Assembly: GCF_002000485.1 (NCBI RefSeq)
Contig: NZ_MLAJ01000004.1
Coordinates: 1 to 64,000, forward strand
Reading direction: 5' to 3'
DNA length: 64,000 nucleotides
From: Rodentibacter ratti
GTDB lineage: Bacteria > Pseudomonadota > Gammaproteobacteria > Enterobacterales > Pasteurellaceae
Below are positions 1 through 9,412 of this stretch, in pieces. Below the pieces are notes generated by a model that saw only the letters and a program-made list of their open reading frames with translations, was not told where the DNA came from and did not search any database. A program made the translations under genes and the position numbers. How positions within the stretch are numbered: the stretch's first letter is position 1; every line of letters begins with the position of its first letter.

Positions 1-7
1 GTTAAAA

Positions 8-52
8 ATAAAAAAGGCGTTTTTGGAGGTTCAAAAACGCCTTTATTTTTCA
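8..52. terminator. Terminator-like hairpin downstream of the aroE-like gene
   Basis: AAAGGCGTTTTTG and its reverse complement flank a 6-nt loop, with A and T runs on both sides, so it could work in either direction. It lies just beyond the stop of the minus-strand gene ending at 61, next to an uptake sequence. Confidence 0.7.
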
Positions 53-60
53 CCGCACTT

Positions 61-876
61 TTAACTATTCGCTCTCGCAAAGGCTGCCGCCTCATCAATC
101 AATTCATCACTTGGGCGTTGGTGGGTGTAGAGTTCAAATTGTTCCACCGCCTGTAAAACAATCACCTCGGCACCGGAAATGGTTTGTTTTCCTTTACTTT
201 CTGCATAGCGGATAAATGGCGTTTCTGCAGGAATCGCTACCACATCAAAAGCCACATTTGCCGTATCAATCATGGTTTCCGGAAAGGCGAGGTCAGATTC
301 TTCTTTTCCCCCTTTCATACCGATTGGGGTGACATTGACTAAAATCTCAGCCTGTTGATTTTCCAAACTATTGATGTAGTCATAGCCATAAAGTGCGGCC
401 AAATATTGACCTGTTTTTTCATTTCTGGCGTACACTTTTAAATCATTAAAGCCGCTGTTTTTAAATGCAGCAACAACCGCTTTTGCCATTCCGCCACTCC
501 CCTGCACGATGACCCGTGCATTTTTATCTAATTGATATTTCTCAATTAATTTTACAATCGCAATATAATCGGTGTTATAAGCACGCAAAAAGCCATTATC
601 ATTGACAATCGTATTCACCGATTCAATGGCTTGGGCGGAAGGGTGAATTTCATCTAAAAACGGCATACAGCTTTCTTTGAATGGCATAGACACAGCACAA
701 CCCCGAATACCTAGCGCACGCACACCTTTCACCGCGTGTTCAATATCCTGTGTGGTAAAGGCTTTATAAATAAAGTTAAGCCCAAGTTTTTCATATAAAT
801 AATTATGAAATGTGGTGCCAAAATTTCCCGGTCTGCCGGAAAGAGACATACAGAGTTGGGTGTCTTTGTTGATCAT
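61..876 (-). CDS. Shikimate 5-dehydrogenase-like protein
   Basis: A 271-aa member of the AroE/shikimate dehydrogenase family, most like the divergent SDH-L type typified by H. influenzae HI0607. Visible features are the substrate-binding SLSGRPGN segment near residue 11, the catalytic-type lysine in MPFKE (K67), the paired aspartate in YNTD (D103) and the nucleotide-binding glycine loop GSGGMA (about 126-131). The family reduces 3-dehydroshikimate with NADPH. The SDH-L branch is reported to be weak on shikimate, so this is probably an accessory enzyme rather than the main AroE. It follows cysE after 7 nt and is likely cotranscribed with gpsA-cysE, matching the H. influenzae order. Confidence 0.85.
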   Translation of the reverse strand: MINKDTQLCMSLSGRPGNFGTTFHNYLYEKLGLNFIYKAFTTQDIEHAVKGVRALGIRGCAVSMPFKESCMPFLDEIHPSAQAIESVNTIVNDNGFLRAYNTDYIAIVKLIEKYQLDKNARVIVQGSGGMAKAVVAAFKNSGFNDLKVYARNEKTGQYLAALYGYDYINSLENQQAEILVNVTPIGMKGGKEESDLAFPETMIDTANVAFDVVAIPAETPFIRYAESKGKQTISGAEVIVLQAVEQFELYTHQRPSDELIDEAAAFARANS

Positions 877-883
877 TTTTACC

Positions 884-1681
884 TCAAATATTCAAATTCA
901 TCCCATCATCAATAAAATACTGGTTCATTTCAAAGGCAGGTTTAGCCGCCTTGTCTTTGCCAATAATTCGGGCGGGAACACCGGCGGCAGTGGCATATTC
1001 CGGTACAGGTTGAAGCACCACAGAATTTGCCCCGATTTTGGCGTATTTACCCACCTCGATATTGCCAAGGATTTTTGCACCGGCACCAATCATTACGCCC
1101 TCCCTCACTTTCGGATGGCGATCGCCGGACTCTTTCCCCGTTCCGCCTAAGGTCACACCTTGCAAAATAGACACATCATTTTCAATCACCGAGGTTTCCC
1201 CCACCACAATGCCTGTGGCGTGGTCGAACATAATGCCATGGCCGATTTTGGCAGCAGGGTGAATATCCACATCAAATGCAACGGAAATTTGGTTTTGTAA
1301 ATAGAGAGCGAGGGCTTTTCGATCTTGTCGCCATAAATAGTGGGTGATTCGATAACTTTGAATGGCGTGAAACCCTTTTAAATAAAGCAAGGGGGTGGAC
1401 CACAATTCCACCGCAGGATCCCGTTGGCGCACCGCTTTAATATCACAAGCAGCGTAATCAATAATCGCCGGCTCAGCTAAATAGGCTTCTTCAATAATTT
1501 CACGTAAAGAAATCGCCGGCATAATCGGGTTGGCTAATTTATTGGCGAGCAAATAACTTAATGCACTTCCCAGATTTTGGTGCTTTAAAATCGTGGAATG
1601 AAAAAAGCTTGCAAGCATGGGTTCGTGCTCTGCCAATGTTTTCGCCTCTTGGCGAATATGTTGCCATACTTCTAATGTCAT
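884..1681 (-). CDS. cysE: Serine O-acetyltransferase
   Basis: A 265-aa cytoplasmic enzyme that acetylates L-serine with acetyl-CoA to give O-acetylserine, the first step of cysteine synthesis. The N-terminal helical half (WQHIRQEAKTLAEHEP) is followed by the left-handed beta-helix of hexapeptide repeats, with the active-site stretch DIHPAAKIGHGIMFDHATG and the GGTGK(E)SGDRHPKV loop. Length and sequence are typical. It ends in a short tail (DGMNLNI) that, as in other CysE proteins, probably docks into CysK. It sits 9 nt downstream of gpsA, an arrangement common in gamma-proteobacteria. Confidence 0.96.
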   Translation of the reverse strand: MTLEVWQHIRQEAKTLAEHEPMLASFFHSTILKHQNLGSALSYLLANKLANPIMPAISLREIIEEAYLAEPAIIDYAACDIKAVRQRDPAVELWSTPLLYLKGFHAIQSYRITHYLWRQDRKALALYLQNQISVAFDVDIHPAAKIGHGIMFDHATGIVVGETSVIENDVSILQGVTLGGTGKESGDRHPKVREGVMIGAGAKILGNIEVGKYAKIGANSVVLQPVPEYATAAGVPARIIGKDKAAKPAFEMNQYFIDDGMNLNI

Positions 1682-1690
1682 TTTTCCTCC

Positions 1691-2695
1691 TTATTCGCCT
1701 TTTCGTTCACGCCCAAGCAAACTGCGAGCCACATCTTGTGCATTTTTCCCACAAAAAAGAATTTGGTAAATTTGTTCTGTAATCGGCATTTCTACGCCTT
1801 GACGTTGGGCGAGTAAATAAGCCTCTTTTGTATTGTAAAAACCTTCCACGACTTGCCCGATATTGTCCATTGCCATTTGCGCATTCAATCCTTCGCCCAA
1901 CATCAGCCCGAAACGGCGGTTGCGTGATTGATTGTCGGTACAGGTTAAGACTAGATCGCCTAAACCGGACATACCCATAAAGGTATTAGGATTTGCTCCT
2001 AAGGAAGCCCCTAATCGGCTGATTTCTGCAATGCCTCGGGTGATCAATGCGGTGCGTGCGTTGGCACCAAATCCCATCCCATCGGAAATGCCTGCACCAA
2101 TTGCAATCACATTTTTAATTGCTCCGCCAAGTTGCACACCTATCATATCTGTATTGACATATACACGAAAATGTTTGCTGCAATGAATGCGAGCCTGAAA
2201 TTCAAGGGCAAATTGTTCGTCGTTGGAGGCAAGGGTAATCGCTGTGGGTAAACCTTGCGCCAGTTCTTTGGCAAAAGTGGGGCCGGAAAGCACGGCAAGG
2301 GGATAATTTGTTCCCAGTTGTTCTTCCGCCACGGTTTGTAAAAGCCGCCCGGTATTTCGTTCTAACCCTTTAGTCGCCCAAATAAGACGATGATGAGGCT
2401 GTAAGTGCGGTCGGATTTTAGCGAGAATTTCGTTAAAAGCATGACTTGGTACAACGATTAAAATATCTTGTGACCGCTGGAGTGCTTGTGCCAAATCATC
2501 TTCTAAATGGAGTTCTTCCGGAAAAACAATATCAGGCAAGAAACGGCGATTTTGACGTTCAAGCCGCATTTGCTCAATATGCGTAGGATTATGCCCCCAA
2601 AGATAAGTCGGCGAGCCGTTACGTGAGAACGAAATTGCCAACGCCGTACCATAAGAACCGGCGCCAAGTACGGTAATCGGTGATTGAGGTTGCAT
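1691..2695 (-). CDS. gpsA: Glycerol-3-phosphate dehydrogenase [NAD(P)+]
   Basis: Makes sn-glycerol 3-phosphate from dihydroxyacetone phosphate for phospholipid synthesis. The N-terminal Rossmann motif [10 protein letters not shown] and the substrate-site lysine segment [13 protein letters not shown] are present. The longest frame opens at 2728, but a strong GGGGAGG site ends a few bases before two consecutive ATGs at 2698 and 2695. Family members begin just ahead of [11 protein letters not shown], so I prefer 2695 (334 aa), with 2698 almost equally likely. secB lies 56 nt upstream. Confidence 0.95.
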   Translation of the reverse strand: MQPQSPITVLGAGSYGTALAISFSRNGSPTYLWGHNPTHIEQMRLERQNRRFLPDIVFPEELHLEDDLAQALQRSQDILIVVPSHAFNEILAKIRPHLQPHHRLIWATKGLERNTGRLLQTVAEEQLGTNYPLAVLSGPTFAKELAQGLPTAITLASNDEQFALEFQARIHCSKHFRVYVNTDMIGVQLGGAIKNVIAIGAGISDGMGFGANARTALITRGIAEISRLGASLGANPNTFMGMSGLGDLVLTCTDNQSRNRRFGLMLGEGLNAQMAMDNIGQVVEGFYNTKEAYLLAQRQGVEMPITEQIYQILFCGKNAQDVARSLLGRERKGE

Positions 2696-2751
2696 CATTT
2701 CCTCCCCAAAAAATAAGGGCAAGCCCAAAGCCTGCCCTTTTTTATCAAGAA

Positions 2752-3264
2752 TTAATGTTGAGTTTCTTTCGTTTCTTCAGCTTGAGCATTTTCCGCTTCT
2801 TGCTGACGATTCATATATTCAATGAATAACGCGTCAAAGTTCACCGGAGAAAGATTTAATGCCGGGAATGTGCCACGGTTCACTAGGCTTGAAACGAGTT
2901 CACGGGCATAAGGGAACAACATATTCGGGCATTGTGAGGTTAAGCAATGTGCCATTTGTACATCTTCTAAACCGCTAATGGTAAACACGCCTGCTTGTTT
3001 TACTTCGCAGATAAAAGCGAGATCGCCGGAATCTTCCATGGTGGTTTCAACGGTAATATTCAGGGTGACTTCATATAAATCATCACCTAATTGCAGGGTT
3101 TCTGTACTTAAATCAAAACCTAATTTTGGCTTCCATTCTTGATGAAAAATATGAGGAAGATTAGGCGCTTCAAAAGACACATCTTTAACGTAAATACGCT
3201 GAATTTGTAATACGGCTTGTGATTCTTCCGCTGCCACTTCGGGTTGTTGGTTTTGTTCAGACAT
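2752..3264 (-). CDS. secB: Protein-export chaperone SecB
   Basis: A 170-aa cytosolic chaperone that holds preproteins unfolded and delivers them to SecA. Recognised from the conserved core beginning [15 protein letters not shown], the QVAHC-like segment ([13 protein letters not shown]) and the [18 protein letters not shown] stretch. Both tails are acidic and Gln/Glu-rich, typical of Pasteurellaceae SecB. It lies 12 nt downstream of the rhodanese-like gene. The pairing with that membrane protein and gpsA is a conserved gamma-proteobacterial cluster (yibN-secB-gpsA-cysE). Confidence 0.96.
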   Translation of the reverse strand: MSEQNQQPEVAAEESQAVLQIQRIYVKDVSFEAPNLPHIFHQEWKPKLGFDLSTETLQLGDDLYEVTLNITVETTMEDSGDLAFICEVKQAGVFTISGLEDVQMAHCLTSQCPNMLFPYARELVSSLVNRGTFPALNLSPVNFDALFIEYMNRQQEAENAQAEETKETQH

Positions 3265-3276
3265 AGTAATTGTTCC

Positions 3277-3723
3277 TTATTTGTGTTTTTTAACGATAGG
3301 TAAATTTGCGCCCATCCAAGCGGAAATTCCTTCTTTTAAGATATAAACGCGAGCAAAGCCTTGTTTCACCAGTAATGCTGCGGATGCCGGAGCCGATACA
3401 CCATTAACATCCACCAAAACTAATGGTTTTTCTTTGTGTTGTTCAATTTTACCAAGATTGGCATTTTTGATGTCACTTGGAAGTAAATTGATACTATTAA
3501 TGACATGGCCACGTTGAAATTCATCTAAGGTTCGAAGATCGATGACAACAGCATCGTCATTGTTGATTAAACGAATCGCTTCAGGGTGTGGAATCACTTT
3601 AAATTTTTCTGTTGCCGATTTGAAAAAGGTGTAAATCACCATGGCGAAAATCGCAAACCAAGAAACGGTTAATAAAGTATGTTTTTGGGCAAATTGAATT
3701 GCATCAGGCAGAAATTCTTGCAT
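3277..3723 (-). CDS. YibN-like membrane-anchored rhodanese-fold protein (no catalytic Cys)
   Basis: A 148-aa protein with one N-terminal transmembrane helix (about residues 17-34, [19 protein letters not shown]) and a cytoplasmic rhodanese fold ([16 protein letters not shown], then [15 protein letters not shown]). The loop that normally holds the catalytic cysteine reads [11 protein letters not shown], and the whole protein has no cysteine, so sulfurtransferase activity is not expected. It resembles E. coli YibN, encoded beside secB there too. Given the secB neighbour, a role around the secretion machinery is plausible but not shown here. Confidence 0.85.
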   Translation of the reverse strand: MQEFLPDAIQFAQKHTLLTVSWFAIFAMVIYTFFKSATEKFKVIPHPEAIRLINNDDAVVIDLRTLDEFQRGHVINSINLLPSDIKNANLGKIEQHKEKPLVLVDVNGVSAPASAALLVKQGFARVYILKEGISAWMGANLPIVKKHK

Positions 3724-3861
3724 TGTTGTCTCAATATTATGTTAGTTAAAATTTGACTGAATAAAATAGAGCTTAAGTATAACCATACTTGTATTATCTT
3801 TCAAAAAAATTATCTTAGAAAACCAGACTGGTTAAATTTTGCACAACCAAAAAAGGGAAAC

Positions 3862-3875
3862 ATGATCGTGATCAT
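3862..3875. promoter_or_regulatory. FNR/CRP-like palindrome upstream of ansB
   Basis: ATGATCGTGATCAT is a perfect 14-bp palindrome about 80 nt before the ansB start. It matches the FNR consensus TTGAT-N4-ATCAA at 8 of 10 positions and also aligns with the inner CRP core TGATC..GATCA. In E. coli, ansB is activated by both CRP and FNR. Which regulator acts here cannot be told from sequence. Confidence 0.55.
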
Positions 3876-3955
3876 AAATATTGCATATACCTATTTCCTC
3901 TACCCCTGATTAAGTAGAAGATACTTGCATTATTACTCTCAGAAGGAAATGTTCG

Positions 3956-5005
3956 ATGAAATTAAAAAAATTAGCGTTACTCACCATGTTGGGGTTCAGT
4001 ATTTCTATAGTACAAGCAGCAGAATTACCGAACATTACGATCTTAGCTACAGGCGGTACTATTGCCGGTAGCGGCGAAACCGCTGTCTCTTCTGCCTATA
4101 AAGCCGGTCAACTCAATGTCGAAGCGTTAATTGACGCCGTGCCTGAAATTAAACAACTCGCCAATATTAAAGGTGAACAAATAGTGAAAATCGGTTCACA
4201 AGATATGAGCGATGATGTATGGCTAAAACTTGTTAAAACCATTAACACACAATGTAAAGATACGGATGGTTTTGTGATTACACATGGTACCGATACCATG
4301 GAAGAAACCGCCTATTTCTTAGATCTCACTGTAAAGTGTGAAAAACCGGTTGTACTGGTGGGAGCAATGCGTCCTGCCACAGAAAAGAGTGCGGACGGTC
4401 CGTTAAATTTATATAACGCCGTCGTGGTTGCTACAGATAAAAAATCTACCGGTCGTGGTGTGCTTGTTGCAATGAATAACGAAGTGCTTGGCGCTCGTGA
4501 TGTGACAAAAATGAGTACGACTGCGGTGCAAACTTTCCACTCACCAAATTTTGGCTCGCTTGGCTACGTACATAACAGTAAAGTAGATTATGAGCGTTCC
4601 CCGGAAAGCAAACACACTATCAACACACCATTCAATGTAGATAATCTGGATAGTCTTCCAAAAGTCGGCATTATTTATGCTTATTCCAATGCACCTGTAG
4701 AACCACTGAAATCTTTACTGGATGCGGGTTATGATGGCATTGTTTCCGCCGGTGTAGGAAATGGTAATGTCAATGTGCAAAACTTTGAATTATTGGCAAA
4801 TGCAGCGAAAAACGGGGTAGCAGTAGTACGTTCTTCTCGTGTACCAACCGGTTATACTACACGCGATGCAGAAGTAGATGATTCCAAATACGGCTTTATC
4901 GCTTCCGGTACGTTGAATCCACAAAAAGCCCGTGTGCTGTTGCAATTAGCATTAACCAAAACTAAAGATCCGAAAGAAATTCAACAATTCTTTGAGGACT
5001 TTTAA
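3956..5005 (+). CDS. ansB: Periplasmic L-asparaginase II
   Basis: A 349-aa secreted enzyme hydrolysing asparagine to aspartate and ammonia. It begins with a Sec signal peptide (MKLKKLALLTMLGFSISIVQA, cleavage likely before AELP). Both catalytic motifs are intact: ATGGTIAGSG with the nucleophilic threonine, and THGTDTMEET. An AGAAGGA-type ribosome site precedes the ATG. It lies directly upstream of dcuB, so periplasmic aspartate could be imported for fumarate respiration, the logic proposed for this pair in enteric bacteria. An inverted uptake-sequence hairpin follows. Confidence 0.95.
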   Translation: MKLKKLALLTMLGFSISIVQAAELPNITILATGGTIAGSGETAVSSAYKAGQLNVEALIDAVPEIKQLANIKGEQIVKIGSQDMSDDVWLKLVKTINTQCKDTDGFVITHGTDTMEETAYFLDLTVKCEKPVVLVGAMRPATEKSADGPLNLYNAVVVATDKKSTGRGVLVAMNNEVLGARDVTKMSTTAVQTFHSPNFGSLGYVHNSKVDYERSPESKHTINTPFNVDNLDSLPKVGIIYAYSNAPVEPLKSLLDAGYDGIVSAGVGNGNVNVQNFELLANAAKNGVAVVRSSRVPTGYTTRDAEVDDSKYGFIASGTLNPQKARVLLQLALTKTKDPKEIQQFFEDF

Positions 5006-5016
5006 TTTGACAAGTA

Positions 5017-5045
5017 AAAAGTGCGGTGAAAATAACCGCACTTTT
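5017..5045 (+). terminator. Inverted uptake-sequence terminator after ansB
   Basis: AAAAGTGCGGT and ACCGCACTTTT enclose a 7-nt loop 12 nt past the ansB stop. An 11-bp stem ending in T residues is a typical Pasteurellaceae uptake-sequence terminator. It would separate ansB from dcuB, at least partly. Confidence 0.7.
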
Positions 5046-5164
5046 CGCCAAAAAGCCCGAGTTTCTTGATATAAACTATAGAATCAGTACCTATTTATTT
5101 GCTATATTAGCGAAAGTTTCTATAACAGAATAACGATTTATTTTTAACAACTTAGGGGGACAAT

Positions 5165-6487
5165 ATGTCTGCAATGTTCTTATTACAATTTGCCATCGTG
5201 CTATTGTGTATCCTTGTGGGAGCACGTGTCGGTGGTATCGGTCTCGGTGTATTTGGTGGTTTAGGCCTTGCTATTCTTTCCTTTGGTTTTGGCTTGAAAC
5301 CGGCAGGTTTACCCATCGATGTGATGTTTATGATTATGGCTGTGGTGGCCGCCGCTGCCGCAATGCAAGCAGCGGGTGGCTTGGATTATATGATCAAAAT
5401 CGCTACGAAAATTTTACGTCGTAACCCAAAACACATTACGTTTATCGCACCAGCTGTGACTTGGTTATTCACTTTCTTGGCAGGAACCGGTCATGTGGCT
5501 TATTCCGTGTTACCGGTTATCGCAGAAGTGAGTCGTCAAAACGGTATTCGTCCGGAGCGTCCACTCTCAATGGCAGTAATCGCCTCACAATTTGCGATTG
5601 TCGCAAGCCCGATTGCGGCGGCAGTGGTTGCAGTAGTGGCTTATCTTGAACCGCAAGGCATTCATCTTGGCGATGTATTAATGGTCACCATTCCGGCAAC
5701 CCTTTTGGGTATCTTCCTTGCTTGTATTTTTGTCAATAAAATGGGGAAAGAACTCAAAGATGATCCTGAATACCAACGCCGTTTAAAAGATCCGAAATAT
5801 GCGGACGCTTTTAATTCCACGACGGATGTTAAAGAATTAGAAATTAGTAAAACAGCAAAAATTTCTGTATCTCTATTTTTATTCGGTGCATTACTTGTGG
5901 TGTTAATGGGGGCGATTCCTTCTTTACGTCCTGTGTTTGACGGAAAACCGATGGGAATGGCACATACCATTGAAATTATTATGTTATCAATCGGTGCATT
6001 AATCGTCTTAACCTGTAAACCTGATGGTACGGAAATCACCAAAGGTTCCGTTTTCCACGCCGGTATGCGTGCGGTGATTGCGATTTTCGGTATTGCATGG
6101 CTGGGCGATACGTTGATGCAAGCTCATATGACAGAAGTAAAAGAGATGGTGAAAGGTTTGGTTGAAACCGCACCATGGACATTTGCTCTTGCCTTATTTG
6201 TGCTTTCCGTATTAGTAAATAGCCAAGGTGCGACCGTGGCAACCTTATTCCCACTGGGTATTGCCCTTGGTATTCCTGCTCCGGTATTAATCGGGGTATT
6301 CGTGGCAGTAAACGGTTATTTCTTCGTACCAAACTACGGTCCAATTATTGCCTCTATTGACTTTGATACCACCGGTACAACTAAAATCGGTAAATACATT
6401 TTTAACCATAGCTTTATGCTACCGGGCTTATTAAGTATGGTATTTAGCGTAGTAATTGGTCTATTACTCGCTAATGTTCTTCTTTAA
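5165..6487 (+). CDS. dcuB: Anaerobic C4-dicarboxylate antiporter
   Basis: A 440-aa inner-membrane protein of the DcuA/DcuB family exchanging fumarate, malate or aspartate for succinate in anaerobic metabolism. It is strongly hydrophobic along most of its length, with conserved segments [20 protein letters not shown] and [16 protein letters not shown] and a charged cytoplasmic loop near residues 195-230. A GGGGGA site precedes the ATG. The position after ansB matches the H. influenzae gene annotated dcuB; DcuA cannot be excluded by eye. Confidence 0.9.
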   Translation: MSAMFLLQFAIVLLCILVGARVGGIGLGVFGGLGLAILSFGFGLKPAGLPIDVMFMIMAVVAAAAAMQAAGGLDYMIKIATKILRRNPKHITFIAPAVTWLFTFLAGTGHVAYSVLPVIAEVSRQNGIRPERPLSMAVIASQFAIVASPIAAAVVAVVAYLEPQGIHLGDVLMVTIPATLLGIFLACIFVNKMGKELKDDPEYQRRLKDPKYADAFNSTTDVKELEISKTAKISVSLFLFGALLVVLMGAIPSLRPVFDGKPMGMAHTIEIIMLSIGALIVLTCKPDGTEITKGSVFHAGMRAVIAIFGIAWLGDTLMQAHMTEVKEMVKGLVETAPWTFALALFVLSVLVNSQGATVATLFPLGIALGIPAPVLIGVFVAVNGYFFVPNYGPIIASIDFDTTGTTKIGKYIFNHSFMLPGLLSMVFSVVIGLLLANVLL

Positions 6488-6505
6488 ATAGTTTCGGTGG
6501 AGAAT

Positions 6506-6533
6506 AAAAACGGTGCGTATTGCACCGTTTTTT
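6506..6533 (+). terminator. Rho-independent terminator after dcuB
   Basis: AAAACGGTGC, a 5-nt loop, then GCACCGTTTTTT, starting 19 nt beyond the dcuB stop. The GC stem followed by a T run is a canonical intrinsic terminator. Confidence 0.9.
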
Positions 6534-6599
6534 ATCTTTACGAACTTATCTATAAAATTTTGCTCTAATAGGCATGTTTATTTTTTATAAGGAACATTA

Positions 6600-7235
6600 A
6601 TGAAACTTGTTAAAACCCTTTTTATTGCCCTTGTGGCTTATATTCCCAACGCATGGTCAGCCGCAGATTACAATATCAAATACAGCTCTAACTATTTAAT
6701 GCCAGCTTATGTGCATTTTAAAGCAAATGGCTCACAATATTCGGTGAATGCCAAGATTAATATCCCGCTTTATAACATCGTATTCAATTCACGCGGCACG
6801 CAAACTTCAAATCAATTTAACATGGTAAATTATCAAGATAGCCGTAATGGAAAAAGTTACTCAGTTTCTAAAATTTCACCTACGACGATTGAATACGGCA
6901 AAATAAAAGACGGCTTAAAAACCGAGCCGCTAAAATTACCGACTTTCGACTTATTCACCATGGCTTTCCAGCTGAGTTACTACGATAAACTACCGAACAG
7001 TTTCCAAATTACCAATGGTAAAAAACTCTATCCGATGGAAAATGTGAAGGTGAAGAAAAGTGAAAAACAAATTGAATACAATAAACAAAAAGTGACAGAA
7101 ATCACCTACACATTCAAAACCGGCAATAAAGATATTATGGTGAAAAAATTTACCGGAGAACAATTCCCTCGCTATATTAAATATTCTCGGGATGGCGATG
7201 ATTATGAATTGGAATTTAGTGACTTTGTCAAATAA
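6600..7235 (+). CDS. Exported protein of unknown function (DUF3108-like)
   Basis: A 211-aa protein with a clear signal peptide (residues 1-20, cut near SAADY). The mature part is lysine-rich and predicted to be mainly beta strand. It ends with the pattern EFPRYIKYSRDGDDYELEF, resembling periplasmic DUF3108 proteins, though I assign this only tentatively. It is probably monocistronic: an AAGGAAC site precedes the ATG, the dcuB terminator lies upstream and an inverted uptake-sequence terminator follows. No catalytic residues are recognised. Confidence 0.75.
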   Translation: MKLVKTLFIALVAYIPNAWSAADYNIKYSSNYLMPAYVHFKANGSQYSVNAKINIPLYNIVFNSRGTQTSNQFNMVNYQDSRNGKSYSVSKISPTTIEYGKIKDGLKTEPLKLPTFDLFTMAFQLSYYDKLPNSFQITNGKKLYPMENVKVKKSEKQIEYNKQKVTEITYTFKTGNKDIMVKKFTGEQFPRYIKYSRDGDDYELEFSDFVK

Positions 7236-7252
7236 AAAACAAAACAAAAAAT

Positions 7253-7289
7253 AACCGCACTTTAGCGCATAAAGTGCGGTTGTTTTTTT
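7253..7289. terminator. Inverted uptake-sequence terminator between convergent genes
   Basis: AACCGCACTTT and AAAGTGCGGTT flank a 7-nt loop, followed by a T7 run on the plus strand. It lies between the plus-strand exported-protein gene and the end of the minus-strand ilv operon, so it can serve both. Confidence 0.85.
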
Positions 7290-7298
7290 ATGTAATTT

Positions 7299-8840
7299 TT
7301 AGCGCAAGAAATAACGATAAGATTTGCTTTCGGTGACATCTTCGTAAACATAATTGAGTTTTTCCAACGCCTCCTCAAACTCGGCCTGTGCGGTTTCTCC
7401 TAACTGGAAGCCAGCAAGAATATTGCCGTAGTCTGCGCCATGTGCCCGATAATGGAAAAGGGAGATATTCCAACGATTTTGTAGGGTTTCTAAGAATTTG
7501 AGTAACGCCCCTTTTTGTTCCGGAAACTCAAAGGAATATAAACGTTCACTCGGATTTGCGGCACGTCCGCCCATTAAATAGCGTACGTGGGTTTTCGCAA
7601 TATCATCATCGGACATATCTTCTACATCGAAACCGTTTTGTGTGAGATCTCTGATGATATCTGATTTTTCCGCTTCATCCAAAGTGCGTACCCCCACAAA
7701 AATACAGGCACGTTTATCATTGGCATAGCGATAACTAAATTCTGTTACCGCACGATTTCCCAATACTTGAACGAATTTTAAGAAACTCCCCGGTTGTTCC
7801 GGCATGGTAACCGCAAGCAAGGCTTCACGATTTTCACCAATTTCACAACGTTCGGATACATAACGTAGCGTGTGAAAATTCAGGTTCGCACCAGATAAAA
7901 CTGCCGCCATATTTTTGTTTTCGATATGATGTTTTTTCACATATTTTTTCAAACCCGCCAAGCCTAATGCACCGGAAGGTTCGGAAACGGCACGCACATT
8001 TTCAAATAAATCTTTCATGGCAGCACAAACTTCATCGCTTTCGACAAGCACCATATCATCAAGATATTGACGGCATAATCGGAAGGTTTCATCACCAATC
8101 CGTTTCACTGCCACACCATCTGCAAATAATCCCACATGGGCGAGATCGGTGGGTTCACCTTTTTCAAGAGCAGCATTTAAACAGGCGGAATCTTTGGATT
8201 CTACGCCGATCACTTTAATGTCCGGCATAAATTGCTTTAATAAAATTGCCACGCCGGCAGCCAAGCCGCCACCGCCAACTTGCACAAACACATAATCTAA
8301 ATCCGCCACTTGCTGTAACATTTCCATCGCCAATGTGCCTTGTCCGGCAATCACGAGCGGATGATCAAAAGGCGGAATGAAGGTCATATTTTTTTCTTCG
8401 GAAAGGGCAATCGCCTTGGCTTTCGCTTCATCAAAATTGGCACCGTGTAATAATACTTCGCCGCCGAAACCACGCACCGCATCCACTTTAATGCTTGGCG
8501 TATTTTGCGGCATCACGATTAAGGCTTTTAAACCGAGTTCTTTTGCGGATAAAGCGACACCTTGCGCATGGTTTCCCGCTGATGCGGCGATCACGCCTGC
8601 CATTTTTTGTTCCGGTGAAAGGCTGGAAATCATTGCATAGGCACCACGCAGCTTAAAGCTGTTCACCGGTTGGCGATCTTCCCGTTTAATCCAAATGTTG
8701 TTGTGTAGGCGTTCGGACAATTTGCCCATTTTTTGTAACGGCGTGACCGTTGCCGCTTCATAAACACGTGAGCCGAGTTTGACAATCGCATTAATATAAT
8801 CGTTTTGGCTCGGTTGTGGGTTAGTGAGTAGGTTTTTCAT
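7299..8840 (-). CDS. ilvA: Threonine dehydratase, biosynthetic
   Basis: A 513-aa PLP enzyme deaminating threonine to 2-oxobutanoate, the committed step of isoleucine synthesis. The N-terminal catalytic domain has the PLP lysine in NSFKLRGA (K63) and the phosphate-binding glycine loop GGGGLAAG. The C-terminal third holds two ACT-like regulatory domains (starting EALLAVTMPEQPGSFLKF and LYSFEFPEQKGALLKFLETL), which marks the isoleucine-inhibited IlvA rather than the catabolic TdcB. It is the last gene of the ilvGMDA operon, with a GNAT gene ending 9 nt upstream. Confidence 0.97.
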   Translation of the reverse strand: MKNLLTNPQPSQNDYINAIVKLGSRVYEAATVTPLQKMGKLSERLHNNIWIKREDRQPVNSFKLRGAYAMISSLSPEQKMAGVIAASAGNHAQGVALSAKELGLKALIVMPQNTPSIKVDAVRGFGGEVLLHGANFDEAKAKAIALSEEKNMTFIPPFDHPLVIAGQGTLAMEMLQQVADLDYVFVQVGGGGLAAGVAILLKQFMPDIKVIGVESKDSACLNAALEKGEPTDLAHVGLFADGVAVKRIGDETFRLCRQYLDDMVLVESDEVCAAMKDLFENVRAVSEPSGALGLAGLKKYVKKHHIENKNMAAVLSGANLNFHTLRYVSERCEIGENREALLAVTMPEQPGSFLKFVQVLGNRAVTEFSYRYANDKRACIFVGVRTLDEAEKSDIIRDLTQNGFDVEDMSDDDIAKTHVRYLMGGRAANPSERLYSFEFPEQKGALLKFLETLQNRWNISLFHYRAHGADYGNILAGFQLGETAQAEFEEALEKLNYVYEDVTESKSYRYFLR

Positions 8841-8849
8841 AAGAGTACT

Positions 8850-9344
8850 TTATAATTCATTCAACTCATCAAGTGTTGAAAATAGCTTTTGATAACAAAA
8901 CATTTTTTCATTAGAGAATGAATCTGTGATTTGCTCGGGTTCAGTAGATAAAATATAGTCAGTTATTTTTTGAGAAGCCAAGTTATTAATACTAATAACT
9001 GATTCAATATATAGGCTTTTAGAATCAGAAGCCCTAAACATATTAGTCAAAAATTCAATTAAAGCTAATTTAGCTATTTCTTTACCGAAACCTTTGTTTT
9101 GAAATTTTTGGGGGACGGCATACCCAATTTGAAAGCAAGGAGTTTTATCAATAGGATCAGAGAGAACAAAATTACAAAAAGATTGTATTTCTCCTCTATT
9201 TATCTTTACATAAGTAAACCTAGGTATGCCTTCAGGTTTATCAAAACACATATGTAATTCACTATTTTTACAGTTAAGTAAGGTTATTCGATTGTTTGAA
9301 AGTTCTTCTTGTAAGGATAACAACGCTCTCATTGGATCTGACAT
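8850..9344 (-). CDS. GNAT-family N-acetyltransferase (accessory insert in ilv operon)
   Basis: A 164-aa protein whose centre, PCFQIGYAVPQKFQNKGFGKEIAKLAL, matches GNAT motif A with the acetyl-CoA pyrophosphate signature Q-N-K-G-F-G. The substrate is unknown. It is visibly richer in A and T than the flanking ilv genes and interrupts the normal ilvD-ilvA junction. It is on the operon strand, close to ilvA, and probably depends on the ilv promoter. It looks like an accessory gene acquired into the operon. Confidence 0.75.
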   Translation of the reverse strand: MSDPMRALLSLQEELSNNRITLLNCKNSELHMCFDKPEGIPRFTYVKINRGEIQSFCNFVLSDPIDKTPCFQIGYAVPQKFQNKGFGKEIAKLALIEFLTNMFRASDSKSLYIESVISINNLASQKITDYILSTEPEQITDSFSNEKMFCYQKLFSTLDELNEL

Positions 9345-9412
9345 ATTAGTCCCCTGTTATGAATAAATCTTCTAGAAATATAACAAAAGGCACGCATTAA
9401 AAACGCACGCCA

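Noticed and set aside
9385-9409. Hairpin after ilvD as a terminator
   Set aside because: The stem depends on several G-U pairs and is followed only by TTTTGTT; it would also cut off ilvA, so support is too weak.
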